A stretch of 64,000 nucleotides of DNA from Streptomyces pacificus (GCF_011766325.1 NZ_BLLG01000004.1:124001-188000), one strand, 5' to 3'; shown: positions 44,702 to 55,020, counted from the stretch's first letter. Made by a program: numbers and translations. Notes: generated by a model not told the origin, from the letters alone.

Positions 44702-46888
44702 TCAGCCCTTGTCCAGGTACTGCTCGCGGTCCTTGTCCAGCAGGGCGTCCAGGGCGGTGCGCAGTTCGGGCAGTCCCGCCAGCTCCGGGTCGGCGGCGAC
44801 CACGGCCACGGCCTCCTCGCGGGCCGCGGCGATGACCTCCTCGTCCTCGATGACCGCGAGGACCCGCAGCGAGGAGCGCACTCCCGACTGGGCCTGGCCC
44901 AGCACATCGCCCTCCCGCCGCTGTTCGAGGTCGATGCGGGAGAGCTCGAAGCCGTCCAGGGTGGCGGCGACGGCGCCGAGCCGGGCGCGTGCGGGACTCG
45001 CCTCGGGCATCTCCGTGACGAGCAGGCAGAGCCCCGGGGCCGAGCCGCGGCCGACCCGGCCGCGCAGCTGGTGGAGCTGGGACACGCCGAAGCGGTCGGC
45101 GTCCATGATCACCATCGCGGTGGCGTTGGGGACGTTCACCCCGACCTCGACGACGGTCGTGGCGACGAGCACATCCGCCTCGCCTGCGGCGAACCGGCGC
45201 ATCACCGCGTCCTTGTCGTCCGGCGGCATGCGGCCGTGCAGCACCTCCACGCGCAGCCCCTTCAGCGGTCCGGCAGTCAACTGCCCGGCCACGTCGAGCA
45301 CGGCGAGCGGCGGCCGCTTCTCGGCCTCGTCCTCCGGCGATGTGCGCCGGGCCTCGGCGGAGGTGTCGAGGTCGTCGCCGATGCGCGGGCAGACGACGTA
45401 CGCCTGGTGACCGGTCTCCACCTCCTCGCGCACCCGCTCCCAGGCCCGCGCCAGGAAGTGCGGCTTGTCAGCGGCGGGGACCACGTGCGAGGCGATCGGG
45501 GAGCGCCCGGCGGGCAACTGGTCCAGCACGGACGTCTCCAGGTCGCCGAAGACGGTCATCGCGACCGTGCGGGGGATCGGGGTGGCGGTCATGACCAGCA
45601 GGTGCGGCGGCTGCCTGCCCTTGCCGCGCAGGGCGTCCCGCTGCTCGACGCCGAAGCGGTGCTGCTCGTCCACGACGACCAGGCCCAGGTCGTGGAACTG
45701 CACCTTGTCCTCGATGAGGGCGTGCGTGCCGATGACGATCCCCGCCTCGCCGGTGGCGAGGTCGAGCAGGGCACGGCGGCGGGGGGCCGCCCCCATCGAT
45801 CCGGTGAGCAGCACGACCTTGGTGGCACGCTCGGCCCCGCCGAGCATCCCGCCCTCGGCGAGGTCGCCCATCATCTCGACGACGGACCGGTGGTGCTGCT
45901 GGGCGAGGACCTCGGTGGGCGCCAGCATGGCCGCCTGGCCTCCCGCGTCCACCACGGCGAGCATGGCACGCAGGGCGACCAGGGTCTTTCCGCTGCCGAC
46001 CTCGCCCTGGAGCAGCCGGTGCATCGGATGCTCGGTGGCGAGATCGCCGAAGACCTCGGCGGAGACCTTCCGCTGGCCCTCGGTGAGGGTGAACGGCAGC
46101 CGTGCGTCGAAGGCGTCGAGCAGCCCACCGGGCACGGGCCGGCGGGCGGCGGCGGGGAGCTGCGCGTCCGCGTGCCTGCGGCGGGCGAGGGCGGTCTGGA
46201 GGACGAACGCCTCGTCCCACTTCAGCCGCTGCCTCGCCGCCGCCACGTCGGCCCTGGTCCCCGGGCGGTGGATCTTCAGCAGCGCCTGCGGCAGGGGGAC
46301 GAGGCCGCGGCCGTCGCGCAGCGTGGCGGGCAGCGGGTCGACGGCCTCGTCCGCATGCGGCAGGACGGCGTCCACCGCCTTGGCGATCTTCCAGGACTCC
46401 AGGCCCTTGCAGGCCGGGTAGATCGGGATGAGCCTGCCGGCGAAGGCGCTGACCGCTCCCTCGCCGCTGTCGGCGTCGAGCCGTTCGTACGCGGGATGGG
46501 CGAGCTGCAGCCTGCGGTTGAACACGGAGACCCTGCCGGCGAACATCGCGCGGCTGCCGGGCAGCAGGTCCTGCTGGGGCCGGTGGACGCCGCGCCCGAA
46601 GAACACCAGCTGGAGCCGTCCGCTGCCGTCGGTGATGGTGACCTCGAGCCGCCGGCCGCGCCCGCCGTTGAACGTGAGCACGCGGGCGTCGGCGACCTGG
46701 GCGACGACGGTCACATGCTCGTCGAGCGGCAGTTCGGCGAGCCGGGTCAGCTGTCCGCGCTCCTCGTACCGGCGCGGATAGTGGTGCAGCAGGTCACCGA
46801 CGGTGCGCAGGTCGAGGTTCTCGGCCATGACCTTGGCGGTCGCGGGGCCGAGCGTCTTGGTCAGCGGTTCGTCCAGCACGCCGTCCAT
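44702..46888 (-). CDS. recG: ATP-dependent DNA helicase RecG
   Basis: RecG remodels stalled replication forks and branch-migrates junctions. The 728-residue protein has an N-terminal wedge/OB domain, Walker A GEVGSGKTLVALRAML, the DEQHRFG box (motif II), TATPIPRT (motif III) and QLRGRVGRG (motif VI). Start MDGVLDEPLTKTLG is by homology; upstream in-frame sequence is not protein-like. Confidence 0.96.
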   Translation of the reverse strand: MDGVLDEPLTKTLGPATAKVMAENLDLRTVGDLLHHYPRRYEERGQLTRLAELPLDEHVTVVAQVADARVLTFNGGRGRRLEVTITDGSGRLQLVFFGRGVHRPQQDLLPGSRAMFAGRVSVFNRRLQLAHPAYERLDADSGEGAVSAFAGRLIPIYPACKGLESWKIAKAVDAVLPHADEAVDPLPATLRDGRGLVPLPQALLKIHRPGTRADVAAARQRLKWDEAFVLQTALARRRHADAQLPAAARRPVPGGLLDAFDARLPFTLTEGQRKVSAEVFGDLATEHPMHRLLQGEVGSGKTLVALRAMLAVVDAGGQAAMLAPTEVLAQQHHRSVVEMMGDLAEGGMLGGAERATKVVLLTGSMGAAPRRRALLDLATGEAGIVIGTHALIEDKVQFHDLGLVVVDEQHRFGVEQRDALRGKGRQPPHLLVMTATPIPRTVAMTVFGDLETSVLDQLPAGRSPIASHVVPAADKPHFLARAWERVREEVETGHQAYVVCPRIGDDLDTSAEARRTSPEDEAEKRPPLAVLDVAGQLTAGPLKGLRVEVLHGRMPPDDKDAVMRRFAAGEADVLVATTVVEVGVNVPNATAMVIMDADRFGVSQLHQLRGRVGRGSAPGLCLLVTEMPEASPARARLGAVAATLDGFELSRIDLEQRREGDVLGQAQSGVRSSLRVLAVIEDEEVIAAAREEAVAVVAADPELAGLPELRTALDALLDKDREQYLDKG

Positions 46889-47069
46889 TGCACACCACGG
46901 CACCGACAATCGTCGCGCGCCCGCGGGATACGGAACCGGGCGGGCCGGCGTGGTTCGCCGGGCGGGCGGCATCCCCGGCAGCGCGGGCGGGGCGCCGCGG
47001 CCCGCCGGGCCGGGCCGTCCCGCCCGCCGCCCGGAACGGGCGCGGCACCACCGGCCGGTGCGCGAGGGG

Positions 47070-48665
47070 TCACTCCACGCCGACGAGCAGCGGGGCGCCG
47101 GCACCCCCGTGGTAGATCACCGTGTCCACCGCAAGGTGGCCCGCGCGCACATGCGCCTCCAGCCGTTCGCCCAGCTCAGGCGGGGCGTCCTCGGGGAGGA
47201 CCAGGGTGACGAGTTCGCCGCCGGCCGAGAGCATCCGGTCCAGAACCGTTGCGGCGGTGGCCGCGAGGTCCGCGCCGATCACCGCCACATCGCCCTCGAT
47301 GAGCCCCAGCACGTCGCCCGCCTGGCAGACGCCGGCGGAGGTGAAGGACTGCCGTTCGGCCACGGCCAGCTCGCCGTAGCGCGTCGCCCCCGCAGCCGAG
47401 GTCATGGCGACGACGTCCTCGTCGAAGCGGCGCCCGGGTTCGTGGACGGCGAGCGCGGCGATGCCCTGGACGGCCGAGCGGGTGGGGATGAGGGCGACCC
47501 GGACGCCCTCGTTCCTGGCCTGTTCCGCCGCCGCGGCCGCGGTGTGCCGCAGCGCGGTGTCGTTCGGGAGGAGAACGACCTCGCGGGCGTGCGCACGCCG
47601 GATGGCCTCGACGAGTTCGCCGCTTGCGGGCGGCTCGCCGGGGCGTGCGAGCACGGTGGTCGCACCGGACTCGGCACAGAGCCCGGCCAGCCCCTCCCCC
47701 GGCACCACGGCGACGACGGCCCGCTGGACGCGCTCCCGCGCCTGCGGATGCCGGGCCGTCGCGAAGTGGGTGATCCGGATCCGGTACGGCCGACCCGCCT
47801 CCACTGCGGCCTCCACCGCCGCGCCCGCGTCGTCGACGTGTACATGGACGTTCCACAGACCGTCTCCGCCGACCACGACCAGTGAGTCGCCGAGCGTGTC
47901 GAGCCGCGCCCTCAGCCGGGCCACGGCGTCGTCTCCTGCCTCCAGCAGATAGATCACTTCGAAGGCGGGCCCTCCACCGGCGCACCCCTGGGCGGCTGCG
48001 GCCGTCGCCACGTTCGGGCGGGCCCGTGCGGCGGGCCGTACCGGGGCCTCTCCGGTGACCGCCTCGGCCAGAGCGCCGAGCACCGCCACCAGCCCCTGGC
48101 CGCCCGCGTCCACGACACCGGCCCGCCCCAGGACGCCGAGCTGTCCCGGAGTCTCCTCCAGGGCCCGGCGCGCCGCCGCGTAGGCCGCCGCGACCGCCGC
48201 CGCGTCGTCGCCGGGCGGCGAGCCGCCCGCTGCCCGGGCGGCGGCGGAGGCGACGCTCAGGATCGTGCCCTCCACCGGGTGCGCCACCGCCCGGTGGGCG
48301 GACTCCGCAGCCCGCAGGAGAGCGCCGGCCGCCCCGCCGCCCTCCCCGAGGACCTCGGCCGTACCGCGCAGCAACTGCGCCAGGATCGTTCCGGAGTTGC
48401 CGCGCGCCCCGATCAGCGCGCCGTGCGCCATGGCCCGCACGGTGTCGGCGAGCGCGGGCGCGTCCGAGCCCGTCTCATACGCCGCGAAGACCGCCTCCAC
48501 GGCGGTGGCCGCCGACTCGACGGTCAGATAGAGGTTGGTGCCGGTGTCACCGTCCGCGACCGGGTAGACGTTGATCGCGTCGATCTCCTCGCGCTCCCGG
48601 CCCAGTGCGTCCAGCGCGAGCGAGCACCAGGTGCGGACCGCCAGGGCATCGAGGGGCTGGGGCAA
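47070..48665 (-). CDS. DAK2/YloV-type kinase domain protein
   Basis: The 531-residue protein begins with a DhaL-like DAK2 domain (residues 1-200) with NVYPVADGDTGTNLYLT, HGALIGARGNSGTILAQ and GVVDAGGQGL, followed by a DegV-related C-terminal part. The family includes the fatty acid kinase FakA of firmicutes, so phosphorylation of fatty acids bound to a DegV-type FakB is a plausible role; this is an inference. TTG start with AAGGAGG six bases upstream. Divergent from rpmB. Confidence 0.88.
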   Translation of the reverse strand: MPQPLDALAVRTWCSLALDALGREREEIDAINVYPVADGDTGTNLYLTVESAATAVEAVFAAYETGSDAPALADTVRAMAHGALIGARGNSGTILAQLLRGTAEVLGEGGGAAGALLRAAESAHRAVAHPVEGTILSVASAAARAAGGSPPGDDAAAVAAAYAAARRALEETPGQLGVLGRAGVVDAGGQGLVAVLGALAEAVTGEAPVRPAARARPNVATAAAAQGCAGGGPAFEVIYLLEAGDDAVARLRARLDTLGDSLVVVGGDGLWNVHVHVDDAGAAVEAAVEAGRPYRIRITHFATARHPQARERVQRAVVAVVPGEGLAGLCAESGATTVLARPGEPPASGELVEAIRRAHAREVVLLPNDTALRHTAAAAAEQARNEGVRVALIPTRSAVQGIAALAVHEPGRRFDEDVVAMTSAAGATRYGELAVAERQSFTSAGVCQAGDVLGLIEGDVAVIGADLAATAATVLDRMLSAGGELVTLVLPEDAPPELGERLEAHVRAGHLAVDTVIYHGGAGAPLLVGVE

Positions 48666-48932
48666 CGAGGTCCTCCTTCGGCGGTCCCTCCACACCGCGG
48701 GGCGGACGTGGGCGGGGAGGCTGGGCTGCACCGCAGGGTAGACCGGGACGGCGCCCGGAGCCGGGGTGGGGGCGTGGACGACCGTGGTAGTTTCGTTCCA
48801 CGGACGCAGCCGTTGTATGCTGCTCCGGTTGCCCGGCGAGAGTCGGGCCGTTCCCCGGCAAGCCACTTCAGACCACTGATTCCGGCACGCCGGATTTCAC
48901 CGTAAGTGCATCTGAAGTCTTTGGAGTGACCC

Positions 48933-49118
48933 GTGGCTGCCAACTGCGACGTCTGCGGCAAGGGGCCGGGCTTCGGCAACAGCATCTCCCACTCGCACCG
49001 CCGTACGTCTCGTCGCTGGAACCCGAACATCCAGCGTGTGCGTGCCGTGGTCGGTCGGACGCCGAAGCGGCTCAACGTCTGCACCTCGTGCATCAAGGCC
49101 GGCAAGGTCTCGCGCTAA
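48933..49118 (+). CDS. rpmB: 50S ribosomal protein L28
   Basis: The 61-residue protein starts [32 protein letters not shown] (read in part: [10 protein letters not shown]) with two cysteine pairs CDVC and CTSC, the zinc-binding form of L28. GTG start with GGAGTG upstream. Monocistronic, with a strong terminator after it. Confidence 0.97.
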   Translation: MAANCDVCGKGPGFGNSISHSHRRTSRRWNPNIQRVRAVVGRTPKRLNVCTSCIKAGKVSR

Positions 49119-49191
49119 GTGATGCTCCCCGCGTTGGTGCGGGGATGATCCCGCCGACGCTCCGTCGTAGCGCAGCCCTCCGGTTGCCTTG

Positions 49192-49224
49192 AAAGCCGGT
49201 CCACCTCTCGGTGGGCCGGCTTTT
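49192..49224 (+). terminator. strong rho-independent terminator after rpmB
   Basis: AAAGCCGGTCCACC (49192-49205) pairs with GGTGGGCCGGCTTT (49210-49223) around a TCTC loop, with one G-T wobble, followed by TTTT-like sequence. It is an unusually canonical terminator for this genome. Confidence 0.85.
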
Positions 49225-49324
49225 CACCTTCGCGGCGCGGCCCGGCCGGGTCGGATCGGTGCGGCGGCCCCGTTGCCGCCCTGCGCCCGCGGGGCGGCCC
49301 CGTATCCGCTCGCCGCCCGCCCGG

Positions 49325-49521
49325 CGTCAGCAGCCCGCCCGGCGCCGCTGCCAGGCGTGGTCGACGGGCCCGATCCCGCCGCCGAGCGGGAAGCCCGCGG
49401 CGATCGCGCCCGTCACATACGCCGTCAGCAGCCCGCCCGGCGCCGCTGCCAGGCGTGGTCGACGGGCCCGATCCCGCCGCCGAGCGGGAAGCCCGCGGCG
49501 ATCGCGCCCGTCACATACGCC
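49325..49521. repeat. thiD: 98-bp tandem duplication of the thiD 3' end
   Basis: Bases 49325-49423 are repeated at 49423-49521 with a period of 98 bases and no visible mismatch. The right copy contains the last codons and stop of thiD; the left copy is a non-coding duplicate downstream of the stop. Confidence 0.9.
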
Positions 49522-50231
49522 TTGGCCGCGGCGGCGGCCTGAGGGACGTCCCGCCCCCTGGCGAGTTCCGCCGCGACGGCCGAGGCGAGGGTGCAGCCCG
49601 TGCCGTGCGTGTGCCGGTTGTCGTGCCGCGGGGCGCGCAGCCAGTGCGTCTCGGTGCCGTCGGTGAGGAGGTCCACCGCGTCCCCGGCGAGGTGGCCTCC
49701 CTTGATCAGCGCCCAGCGCGGCCCGAACGCGAGTACCGCGTCCGCCGCGCGGGGCAGGTCGTCCTCACTCTGCACGCACACGCCGGTGAGCCTGGTGACC
49801 TCGTCGAGGTTGGGGGTCGCGACCGTGGCCGCCGGCAGCAGCTCCCGCCGGACGGCCTCGAGGGCGGACGCGGCCAGCAGGGAGTCGCCGTGCTTGGAGA
49901 CGCCGACCGGGTCGACCACCACGGGGGCGTCCGTGCCGGCCAGCAGGTCCGCCACGGCCTCGACGAGTCCCGCGGAGGCGAGCATCCCGGTCTTCACCGC
50001 CTGGACGCCGATGTCGTCCACGACGCTCCGGTACTGGGCCCGTACCGCCTCGGCCGGCAGCTCCCAGGCTCCCTGCACCCCGAGCGAGTTCTGCGCGGTG
50101 ACGGCCGTGACGACGCTCATCCCGTGCACGCCGAGAGCGAGCATGGTTTTGAGGTCCGCCTGGATGCCGGCGCCGCCGCCGGAGTCGGATCCGGCGACGG
50201 CGAGCACCCGCGGCGGTGCACCCCGCCTCAC
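49425..50231 (-). CDS. thiD: hydroxymethylpyrimidine/phosphomethylpyrimidine kinase
   Basis: ThiD phosphorylates HMP and HMP-P in thiamine synthesis. The 268-residue protein has [39 protein letters not shown] and the nucleotide-binding [17 protein letters not shown]. Its GTG overlaps the thiL stop (GTGA), so thiL and thiD are coupled. The C-terminal end carries one arm of a 98-bp tandem duplication; reading frame and stop are intact. Confidence 0.95.
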   Translation of the reverse strand: MRRGAPPRVLAVAGSDSGGGAGIQADLKTMLALGVHGMSVVTAVTAQNSLGVQGAWELPAEAVRAQYRSVVDDIGVQAVKTGMLASAGLVEAVADLLAGTDAPVVVDPVGVSKHGDSLLAASALEAVRRELLPAATVATPNLDEVTRLTGVCVQSEDDLPRAADAVLAFGPRWALIKGGHLAGDAVDLLTDGTETHWLRAPRHDNRHTHGTGCTLASAVAAELARGRDVPQAAAAAKAYVTGAIAAGFPLGGGIGPVDHAWQRRRAGC

Positions 50232-51187
50232 GTCTGCGCCCCGAAGTGGTCCCAGCCCGTGCTGGTCCAGGGTGCGCCGTCGACGGTCACCTGCGGCAGC
50301 GCCGACGGGTTGAGCACCTCGCCGATCACCTTCCACCGGGCGGGGAGCTTCGCGTCGGGCGGGAAGGTGGCGACGATCGCATGGTCCTCGCCGCCGCTGA
50401 GCACCCATTGGAGGGGGTCGACGCCGACGGCCTGGCCGATGTCGTCCATCTGCGTGGGGACGTCGATCAGTCCGGAGCGCAGGTCGATGCGGACCTTGCT
50501 GGCCTCGGCGATGTGGCCGAGGTCGGCGACCAGCCCGTCGCTGACGTCGGTCATGGCCGTGGCGCCCAGTCCGGCGGCGGCGGGGCCCGCGTGGTACGGC
50601 GGTTCGGGGCGCCGGTGTGCCTCGACGAACGCGCGCGGCGAGCGGAACCCTCGCGACAGCACCGCGTGACCGGCGGCGGACCAGCCCAACCACCCGGTGT
50701 ACGCGACGACATCGCCGGGCTGGGCCCCGGACCTGGTCACCGGGTCGTGGTTGCGGAGGTCGCCGAGAGCGGTGACGGCCAGGGTGATCGTGTCACCGCG
50801 GACGACGTCTCCGCCGACGACGGCCGCGCCCGCGACCTGGCACTCGTCCCGGATGCCGTCCATCAGCTCGGTGGCCCAGGTGACCGGCAGGTCGGCGGGG
50901 ACCACCAGGCCGAGCAGCAGTGCGGTCGGCACGGCGCCCATGGCGGCGATGTCGGCGAGGTTCTGCGCCGCCGCCTTGCGGCCCACGTCGTAGGCGGTGG
51001 ACCAGTCGCGCCGGAAGTGCCGGCCCTCCAGCAGCAGGTCGGTGCTGGCCACGACCCGGCGGTCGGGTGCGGAGACGACCGCGGCGTCGTCGCCGGGCCC
51101 CAGCCGTACCGCGGGGGTGGAGGTGAGCCTGGAGGTGAGCTCCCTGATGAGCCCGAACTCCCCCAGCTCGCCCACAGTGCCCTTCAT
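50228..51187 (-). CDS. thiL: thiamine-monophosphate kinase
   Basis: ThiL phosphorylates thiamine monophosphate to the active diphosphate. The 319-residue protein has the AIR-synthase-like pattern [36 protein letters not shown] and DVSDGL(V)ADLGHI. The ATG beginning [12 protein letters not shown] is the family N-terminus. It is coupled to thiD and divergent from the Lrp-type gene. Confidence 0.95.
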   Translation of the reverse strand: MKGTVGELGEFGLIRELTSRLTSTPAVRLGPGDDAAVVSAPDRRVVASTDLLLEGRHFRRDWSTAYDVGRKAAAQNLADIAAMGAVPTALLLGLVVPADLPVTWATELMDGIRDECQVAGAAVVGGDVVRGDTITLAVTALGDLRNHDPVTRSGAQPGDVVAYTGWLGWSAAGHAVLSRGFRSPRAFVEAHRRPEPPYHAGPAAAGLGATAMTDVSDGLVADLGHIAEASKVRIDLRSGLIDVPTQMDDIGQAVGVDPLQWVLSGGEDHAIVATFPPDAKLPARWKVIGEVLNPSALPQVTVDGAPWTSTGWDHFGAQT

Positions 51188-51429
51188 CTCGTCATGCCCT
51201 TCGTCGCCGCGGTGCCGCCGGACGGCCCGGCCCACCTGCTGTCCGTGCGGTCGCGAGCCGTCACCGCTGTGGGTACCGTCGAGTAGGCCACGTCGGCCGT
51301 CAACTTCCGTGCCCGGTACACCACGCTGCGCGCGCCATGGGCCGCGCGGGTCTCCCCGCGACCCGCGGCGACGCGATACCGTGGCGTCCCTTTTTCCCGC
51401 ATGATCCTCGTGGCCGCCCTGGAGGTTCC

Positions 51430-51663
51430 GTGGTACAGGCGTACATCCTCATCCAGACCGAGGTGGGCAAGGCGTCGACGGTCGCCGACACCATCTCCAA
51501 GATCGCGGGAGTGATCCAGGCCGAGGACGTGACGGGCCCCTACGACGTGATCGTGCGCGCGCAGGCCGACACCGTAGACGAACTGGGCCGGATGGTGGTC
51601 GCCAAGGTTCAGCAAGTGGACGGCATCACCCGTACGCTCACCTGCCCCGTCGTGCACCTCTAG
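51430..51663 (+). CDS. Lrp/AsnC ligand-binding (RAM) domain protein
   Basis: This 77-residue protein is only the C-terminal RAM domain of Lrp/AsnC regulators (VQAYILIQTEVGKASTVAD, VTGPYDVIVRAQADTVDEL, VDGITRTLTCPVVHL) without the DNA-binding half. Such small proteins are common in actinobacteria; they may bind amino acids and form rings or mix with full-length regulators. GTG start with GGAGG. Possibly cotranscribed with the lipoprotein gene that follows. Confidence 0.9.
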   Translation: MVQAYILIQTEVGKASTVADTISKIAGVIQAEDVTGPYDVIVRAQADTVDELGRMVVAKVQQVDGITRTLTCPVVHL

Positions 51664-51686
51664 CCCCCGTCTACGCTTGGCCGGTG

Positions 51687-52160
51687 ATGACTCACCGCCG
51701 GCTTCCGTTCCTGCCCCTCGCCGCCGTGCTGCTGGCCGCGGCGGGCTGTTCGTCCCCGGACGCCGCCGGACCGGTCGCCGTTCCCGCTCCCCCCGCCGAG
51801 GAGAAGACCCTGTGCCTGGCGCTGCACAGGGCGTTGCCGCAGGCGGTGGCCGGCGAGAGCCGCCGGGATCCCGCGCCGCGCTCCGAGCTGACCGCCGGGT
51901 GGGGAGACGCCGCGATCGTACTGCGCTGCGGCGTTCCCCGCCCCGCGGGGCTGGGGAGCACACAGGCGGACGGGGTGGAGGTGAACGGCGTCGGCTGGTT
52001 CTCCGAGGAACTGGAGGACGGTGTCAGGTTCACCACCACGTACCGCAGGACGTATGTCGAGGTGACGCTCTCGGACCGGTTCACGGACATGGGACCGCTG
52101 ACGGAACTGGCGGAACCGGTCGCCAGGACCGTCCCGTCCCGCTTCGCCTCCACTGACTAG
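51687..52160 (+). CDS. DUF3515 family lipoprotein
   Basis: The protein of about 157 residues has a lipoprotein signal peptide with lipobox LLAAAGC at residues 14-20 and the DUF3515 pattern: a conserved Cys in TLCLALHRALP, VLRCGVPRP and VNGVGWFSEE. The family is found only in actinobacteria next to ddl and thiL and has no assigned function. An in-frame GTG three bases upstream is the other start. Confidence 0.88.
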   Translation: MTHRRLPFLPLAAVLLAAAGCSSPDAAGPVAVPAPPAEEKTLCLALHRALPQAVAGESRRDPAPRSELTAGWGDAAIVLRCGVPRPAGLGSTQADGVEVNGVGWFSEELEDGVRFTTTYRRTYVEVTLSDRFTDMGPLTELAEPVARTVPSRFASTD

Positions 52161-52168
52161 TGGCGCCC

Positions 52169-52185
52169 CGGGCAGGGTCTGCCCG
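52169..52185. terminator. short hairpin between convergent genes
   Basis: CGGGCAG and CTGCCCG with a three-base loop, nine bases after the DUF3515 stop; it could end that transcript. The stem is short and no T-run follows. Confidence 0.4.
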
Positions 52186-52400
52186 TCAGTCGGCAGAGCC
52201 GCGCGGCGCTGAGCGGCGTCCGGCGCGGTGGGTCGCCGGGCGCGGGATCAGCCTCGTCACGGGCCGCCCCTCCCCCTCCGGAGCCCCGGAAGGCACGGCT
52301 GCCTTCACCCCCGGTGCGGGCCGGTCCCCGGCCAGGGGCCCCGGACGGGGTCTCCCCCGGCACCGGGCCGCGCCCGGTCGGCGGGAGCAGGAGGGCAGGC

Positions 52401-53573
52401 TCAGCGCAGTCCGGTGGAGCGCCGGAGCGACGCCTGGACCAGGCGGTCGACGAGTTCCGCGTAGTCGACCCCGGACTCCTGCCACATCCGCGGGTACATG
52501 GAGATGGGAGTGAAGCCCGGCATGGTGTTGATCTCGTTGATCACGAAATCGCCTGCCTCGGTGAGGAAGAAGTCCGCGCGGACCAGCCCCTCGCAGGACG
52601 CGGCCTCGAACGCCTCGACTGCCAGGCGCCGTACCTCGCCGGTCTGCTCCTCGGTGAGCGGCGCGGGCACCAGCCCGGTGGCCGAGTCGATGTACTTGGC
52701 CTCGAAGTCGTAGAAGTCGTGCGAGGAGACGGGCGGGATCTCGGCCGGCACACTGGCGCGGGGGCCGTCCTCGAACTCCAGCACCCCGCACTCGATCTCG
52801 CGGCCGCGCAGCTGCGCCTCGACGATGACCTTGGGGTCGTGCCGCCGGGCCTCCTGCACGGCCTCGTCCAGCCCGGCGAGGCCGTCGACCTTGGTGATGC
52901 CGATCGAGGAACCGGCGCGGGCGGGCTTCACGAACAGCGGCCAGCCGTGCTCGCCGGCGAAGTCCACGACCTTCTTGCGGGCGGCGGCCGGATCCCGCTC
53001 CCACTCACGGGGCCTGATCACCGTGTAGGGGCCGATCGGCAGCCCGAACGAGGCGAAGACGCGCTTCATGTACTCCTTGTCCTGGCCGACGGCCGAGGCG
53101 AGGACACCGGACCCCACGTACGGGACGCCGGCGAGTTCGAGCAGGCCCTGGAGCGTGCCGTCCTCGCCGTACGGGCCGTGCAGCACGGGGAAGACGACGT
53201 CGACCTCGCCGAGGGCCTTGGGGACGCAGCCCGGCTCGCTGTAGAAGACCTCGCGGTTGGCGGGGTCGACGGAGAGGACCACGCCGCCCTCGGCCGACTC
53301 GGCGAGGTCGGCGACGGACGGCAGCCGCCGGTCGTCGATGGTCATCCGGTCGGGTTCGTCGGCGGTGAGCGCCCAGCGGCCGTCCGCGGTGATGCCGATG
53401 GGCAGGACCTCGTACTTGGTGCGGTCGATGGCACGCATCACGGCGCCGGCCGTCACGACGGAGATCGCGTGCTCGGAGCTTCGGCCGCCGAAGACGACCG
53501 CGACGCGCGGCTTGCGGAGCGCCTCACCGCCGGTGGGAGCAGGGCGGGTGCTCTGGGACTGGTTCTCGCTCAT
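52401..53573 (-). CDS. ddl: D-alanine--D-alanine ligase
   Basis: Ddl makes the D-Ala-D-Ala dipeptide of peptidoglycan. The 390-residue protein has the N-terminal VAVVFGGRSSEHAIS, LHGPYGEDGTLQGLLE, the ATP-grasp region FVKPARAGSSIGITKV and the C-terminal EINTMPGFTPISMYP. The tyrosine-type active site region YDFEAKY indicates D-Ala-D-Ala rather than the vancomycin-resistance D-Ala-D-Lac type. Normal for the family in length apart from a Ser/Pro-rich start. Confidence 0.95.
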   Translation of the reverse strand: MSENQSQSTRPAPTGGEALRKPRVAVVFGGRSSEHAISVVTAGAVMRAIDRTKYEVLPIGITADGRWALTADEPDRMTIDDRRLPSVADLAESAEGGVVLSVDPANREVFYSEPGCVPKALGEVDVVFPVLHGPYGEDGTLQGLLELAGVPYVGSGVLASAVGQDKEYMKRVFASFGLPIGPYTVIRPREWERDPAAARKKVVDFAGEHGWPLFVKPARAGSSIGITKVDGLAGLDEAVQEARRHDPKVIVEAQLRGREIECGVLEFEDGPRASVPAEIPPVSSHDFYDFEAKYIDSATGLVPAPLTEEQTGEVRRLAVEAFEAASCEGLVRADFFLTEAGDFVINEINTMPGFTPISMYPRMWQESGVDYAELVDRLVQASLRRSTGLR

Positions 53574-53982
53574 ATCGCGATGAGCGTACCCTGCGCCCCC
53601 GTCGGGTCGAAGGGGCGCGCGGCAGGCGAACGGAAGAGCGTGATCCGGCCGCCTTCCCCGGCGCTGCAGGGGGGTTGGCGCCAGGGCGTGTCACACGGGT
53701 CCCCCCGTACCGCGACGCCCGGCGCGCACTTCCCCCGTCGCCCTTCGGGCACGGCAGGTGCCCTCGTGCTGCGCGCTCGGAGCCATCCGGGCGCGTCCCC
53801 GCGAGGGCGGTCCTCCGCCCGGCGACCGCACGCACCGGATGCCGGGGCCCCGCCCTGCGGGCGCACGGAGCCGCTTTCGCCGCCCGCCCTCGTGCCGCTC
53901 CAGGCGACACCCGCCGCCGTCGCGACGCCCTGGCCGGCCCGGCCCGGCCCGGCGCGGCACCGGCGGCGCCGGCATCCGGCGC
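53574..53982. other. 409-base intergenic region between ddl and gpsA
   Basis: Both flanking genes are leftward. Sequence is G+C-rich; next to the gpsA stop GGCGCCGGCATCCGGCGC can form a hairpin that may end gpsA. The rest presumably contains the ddl promoter, which I cannot delimit. No gene or repeat array seen. Confidence 0.4.
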
Positions 53983-55020
53983 TCAGTGGCGCTCGGGCTT
54001 GGCGCTGCGGGACATCAGCTCCTCGAGCGCCACGACCGGCGGTTTGCCCTCGTGGACGATCGAGACGACCGTCTCGGTGATCGGCATGTCGACACCGTGC
54101 CGGCGGGCCAGGTCCAGGACGGACTCGCAGGACTTCACGCCCTCGGCCGTCTGCCTGGTCGCGGCGACGGTCTCCTGGAGCGTCATCCCGCGGCCGAGGT
54201 TGGTGCCGAAGGTGTGGTTCCTGGAGAGCGGCGATGAGCAGGTGGCCACGAGATCGCCGAGGCCGGCCAGGCCCGAGAACGTCATCGGGTCGGCTCCCAT
54301 GGCGAGTCCGAGCCGGGTCGTCTCGGCCAGTCCCCGGGTGATGAGGGTGGCCTTGGAGTTGTCGCCGAGACCCATGCCGTCCGCGATGCCGACGGCCAGG
54401 CCGATCACGTTCTTGACCGCGCCGCCGAGTTCGCAGCCGACGACGTCGGTGTTGGTGTAGGCGCGGAAGTACGGGGTCATGCAGGCGGACTGGAGGCGCC
54501 GGGCGACATCCTCGTCGGCGCAGGCCACCACCGCGGCGGCGGGCTGGCGGGCGGCGATCTCCTTGGCCAGATTGGGCCCGGTGAGGACGGCCACCCTCCG
54601 TCTGACGTCGTCCGGGGTGCCCCCGGCGGATGCCTTGCCGACCACCTCCTCGACGACCTCGCTCATCCGCTTGGCTGTGCCGAGTTCGACCCCTTTCATC
54701 AGCGAGACCAGCACGGTGCCGGGGGCCATCAGCGGCGCCCACTCCGTGAGGTTGGCGCGCAGGGTCTGGGAGGGGACGACGAGGACGGTGAAGTCGGCGT
54801 CCCGGGCCGCCTCGGCGGGGTCGGTCGTGGCCCGGATCGCCTCGGGGAGCCGGACCCCCGGCAGGTAGTCGGGGTTGGTCCGGGTGCTGTTGACGGCATC
54901 GACGAGCCCGGCCCGGCGGCCCCACAGGGTCACCTCGCAGCCGGCGTCGGCCAGGACCATCGAGAAGGCCGTGCCCCAGGAGCCCGTGCCGAAGACGGCG
55001 GCTTTGGCGGAACGAGTCAC
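53983..55020 (-). CDS. gpsA: glycerol-3-phosphate dehydrogenase [NAD(P)+]
   Basis: GpsA reduces dihydroxyacetone phosphate to glycerol-3-phosphate for phospholipid synthesis. The 345-residue protein has GTGSWGTAFSMVLAD, LTGPNLAKEIAARQPAA and ALGGAVKNV-like CELGGAVKNVIGLAVG with catalytic lysine. Its GTG overlaps the plsC-type gene stop (GTGA), so synthesis of the substrate and its acylation are coupled. Confidence 0.95.
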   Translation of the reverse strand: MTRSAKAAVFGTGSWGTAFSMVLADAGCEVTLWGRRAGLVDAVNSTRTNPDYLPGVRLPEAIRATTDPAEAARDADFTVLVVPSQTLRANLTEWAPLMAPGTVLVSLMKGVELGTAKRMSEVVEEVVGKASAGGTPDDVRRRVAVLTGPNLAKEIAARQPAAAVVACADEDVARRLQSACMTPYFRAYTNTDVVGCELGGAVKNVIGLAVGIADGMGLGDNSKATLITRGLAETTRLGLAMGADPMTFSGLAGLGDLVATCSSPLSRNHTFGTNLGRGMTLQETVAATRQTAEGVKSCESVLDLARRHGVDMPITETVVSIVHEGKPPVVALEELMSRSAKPERH

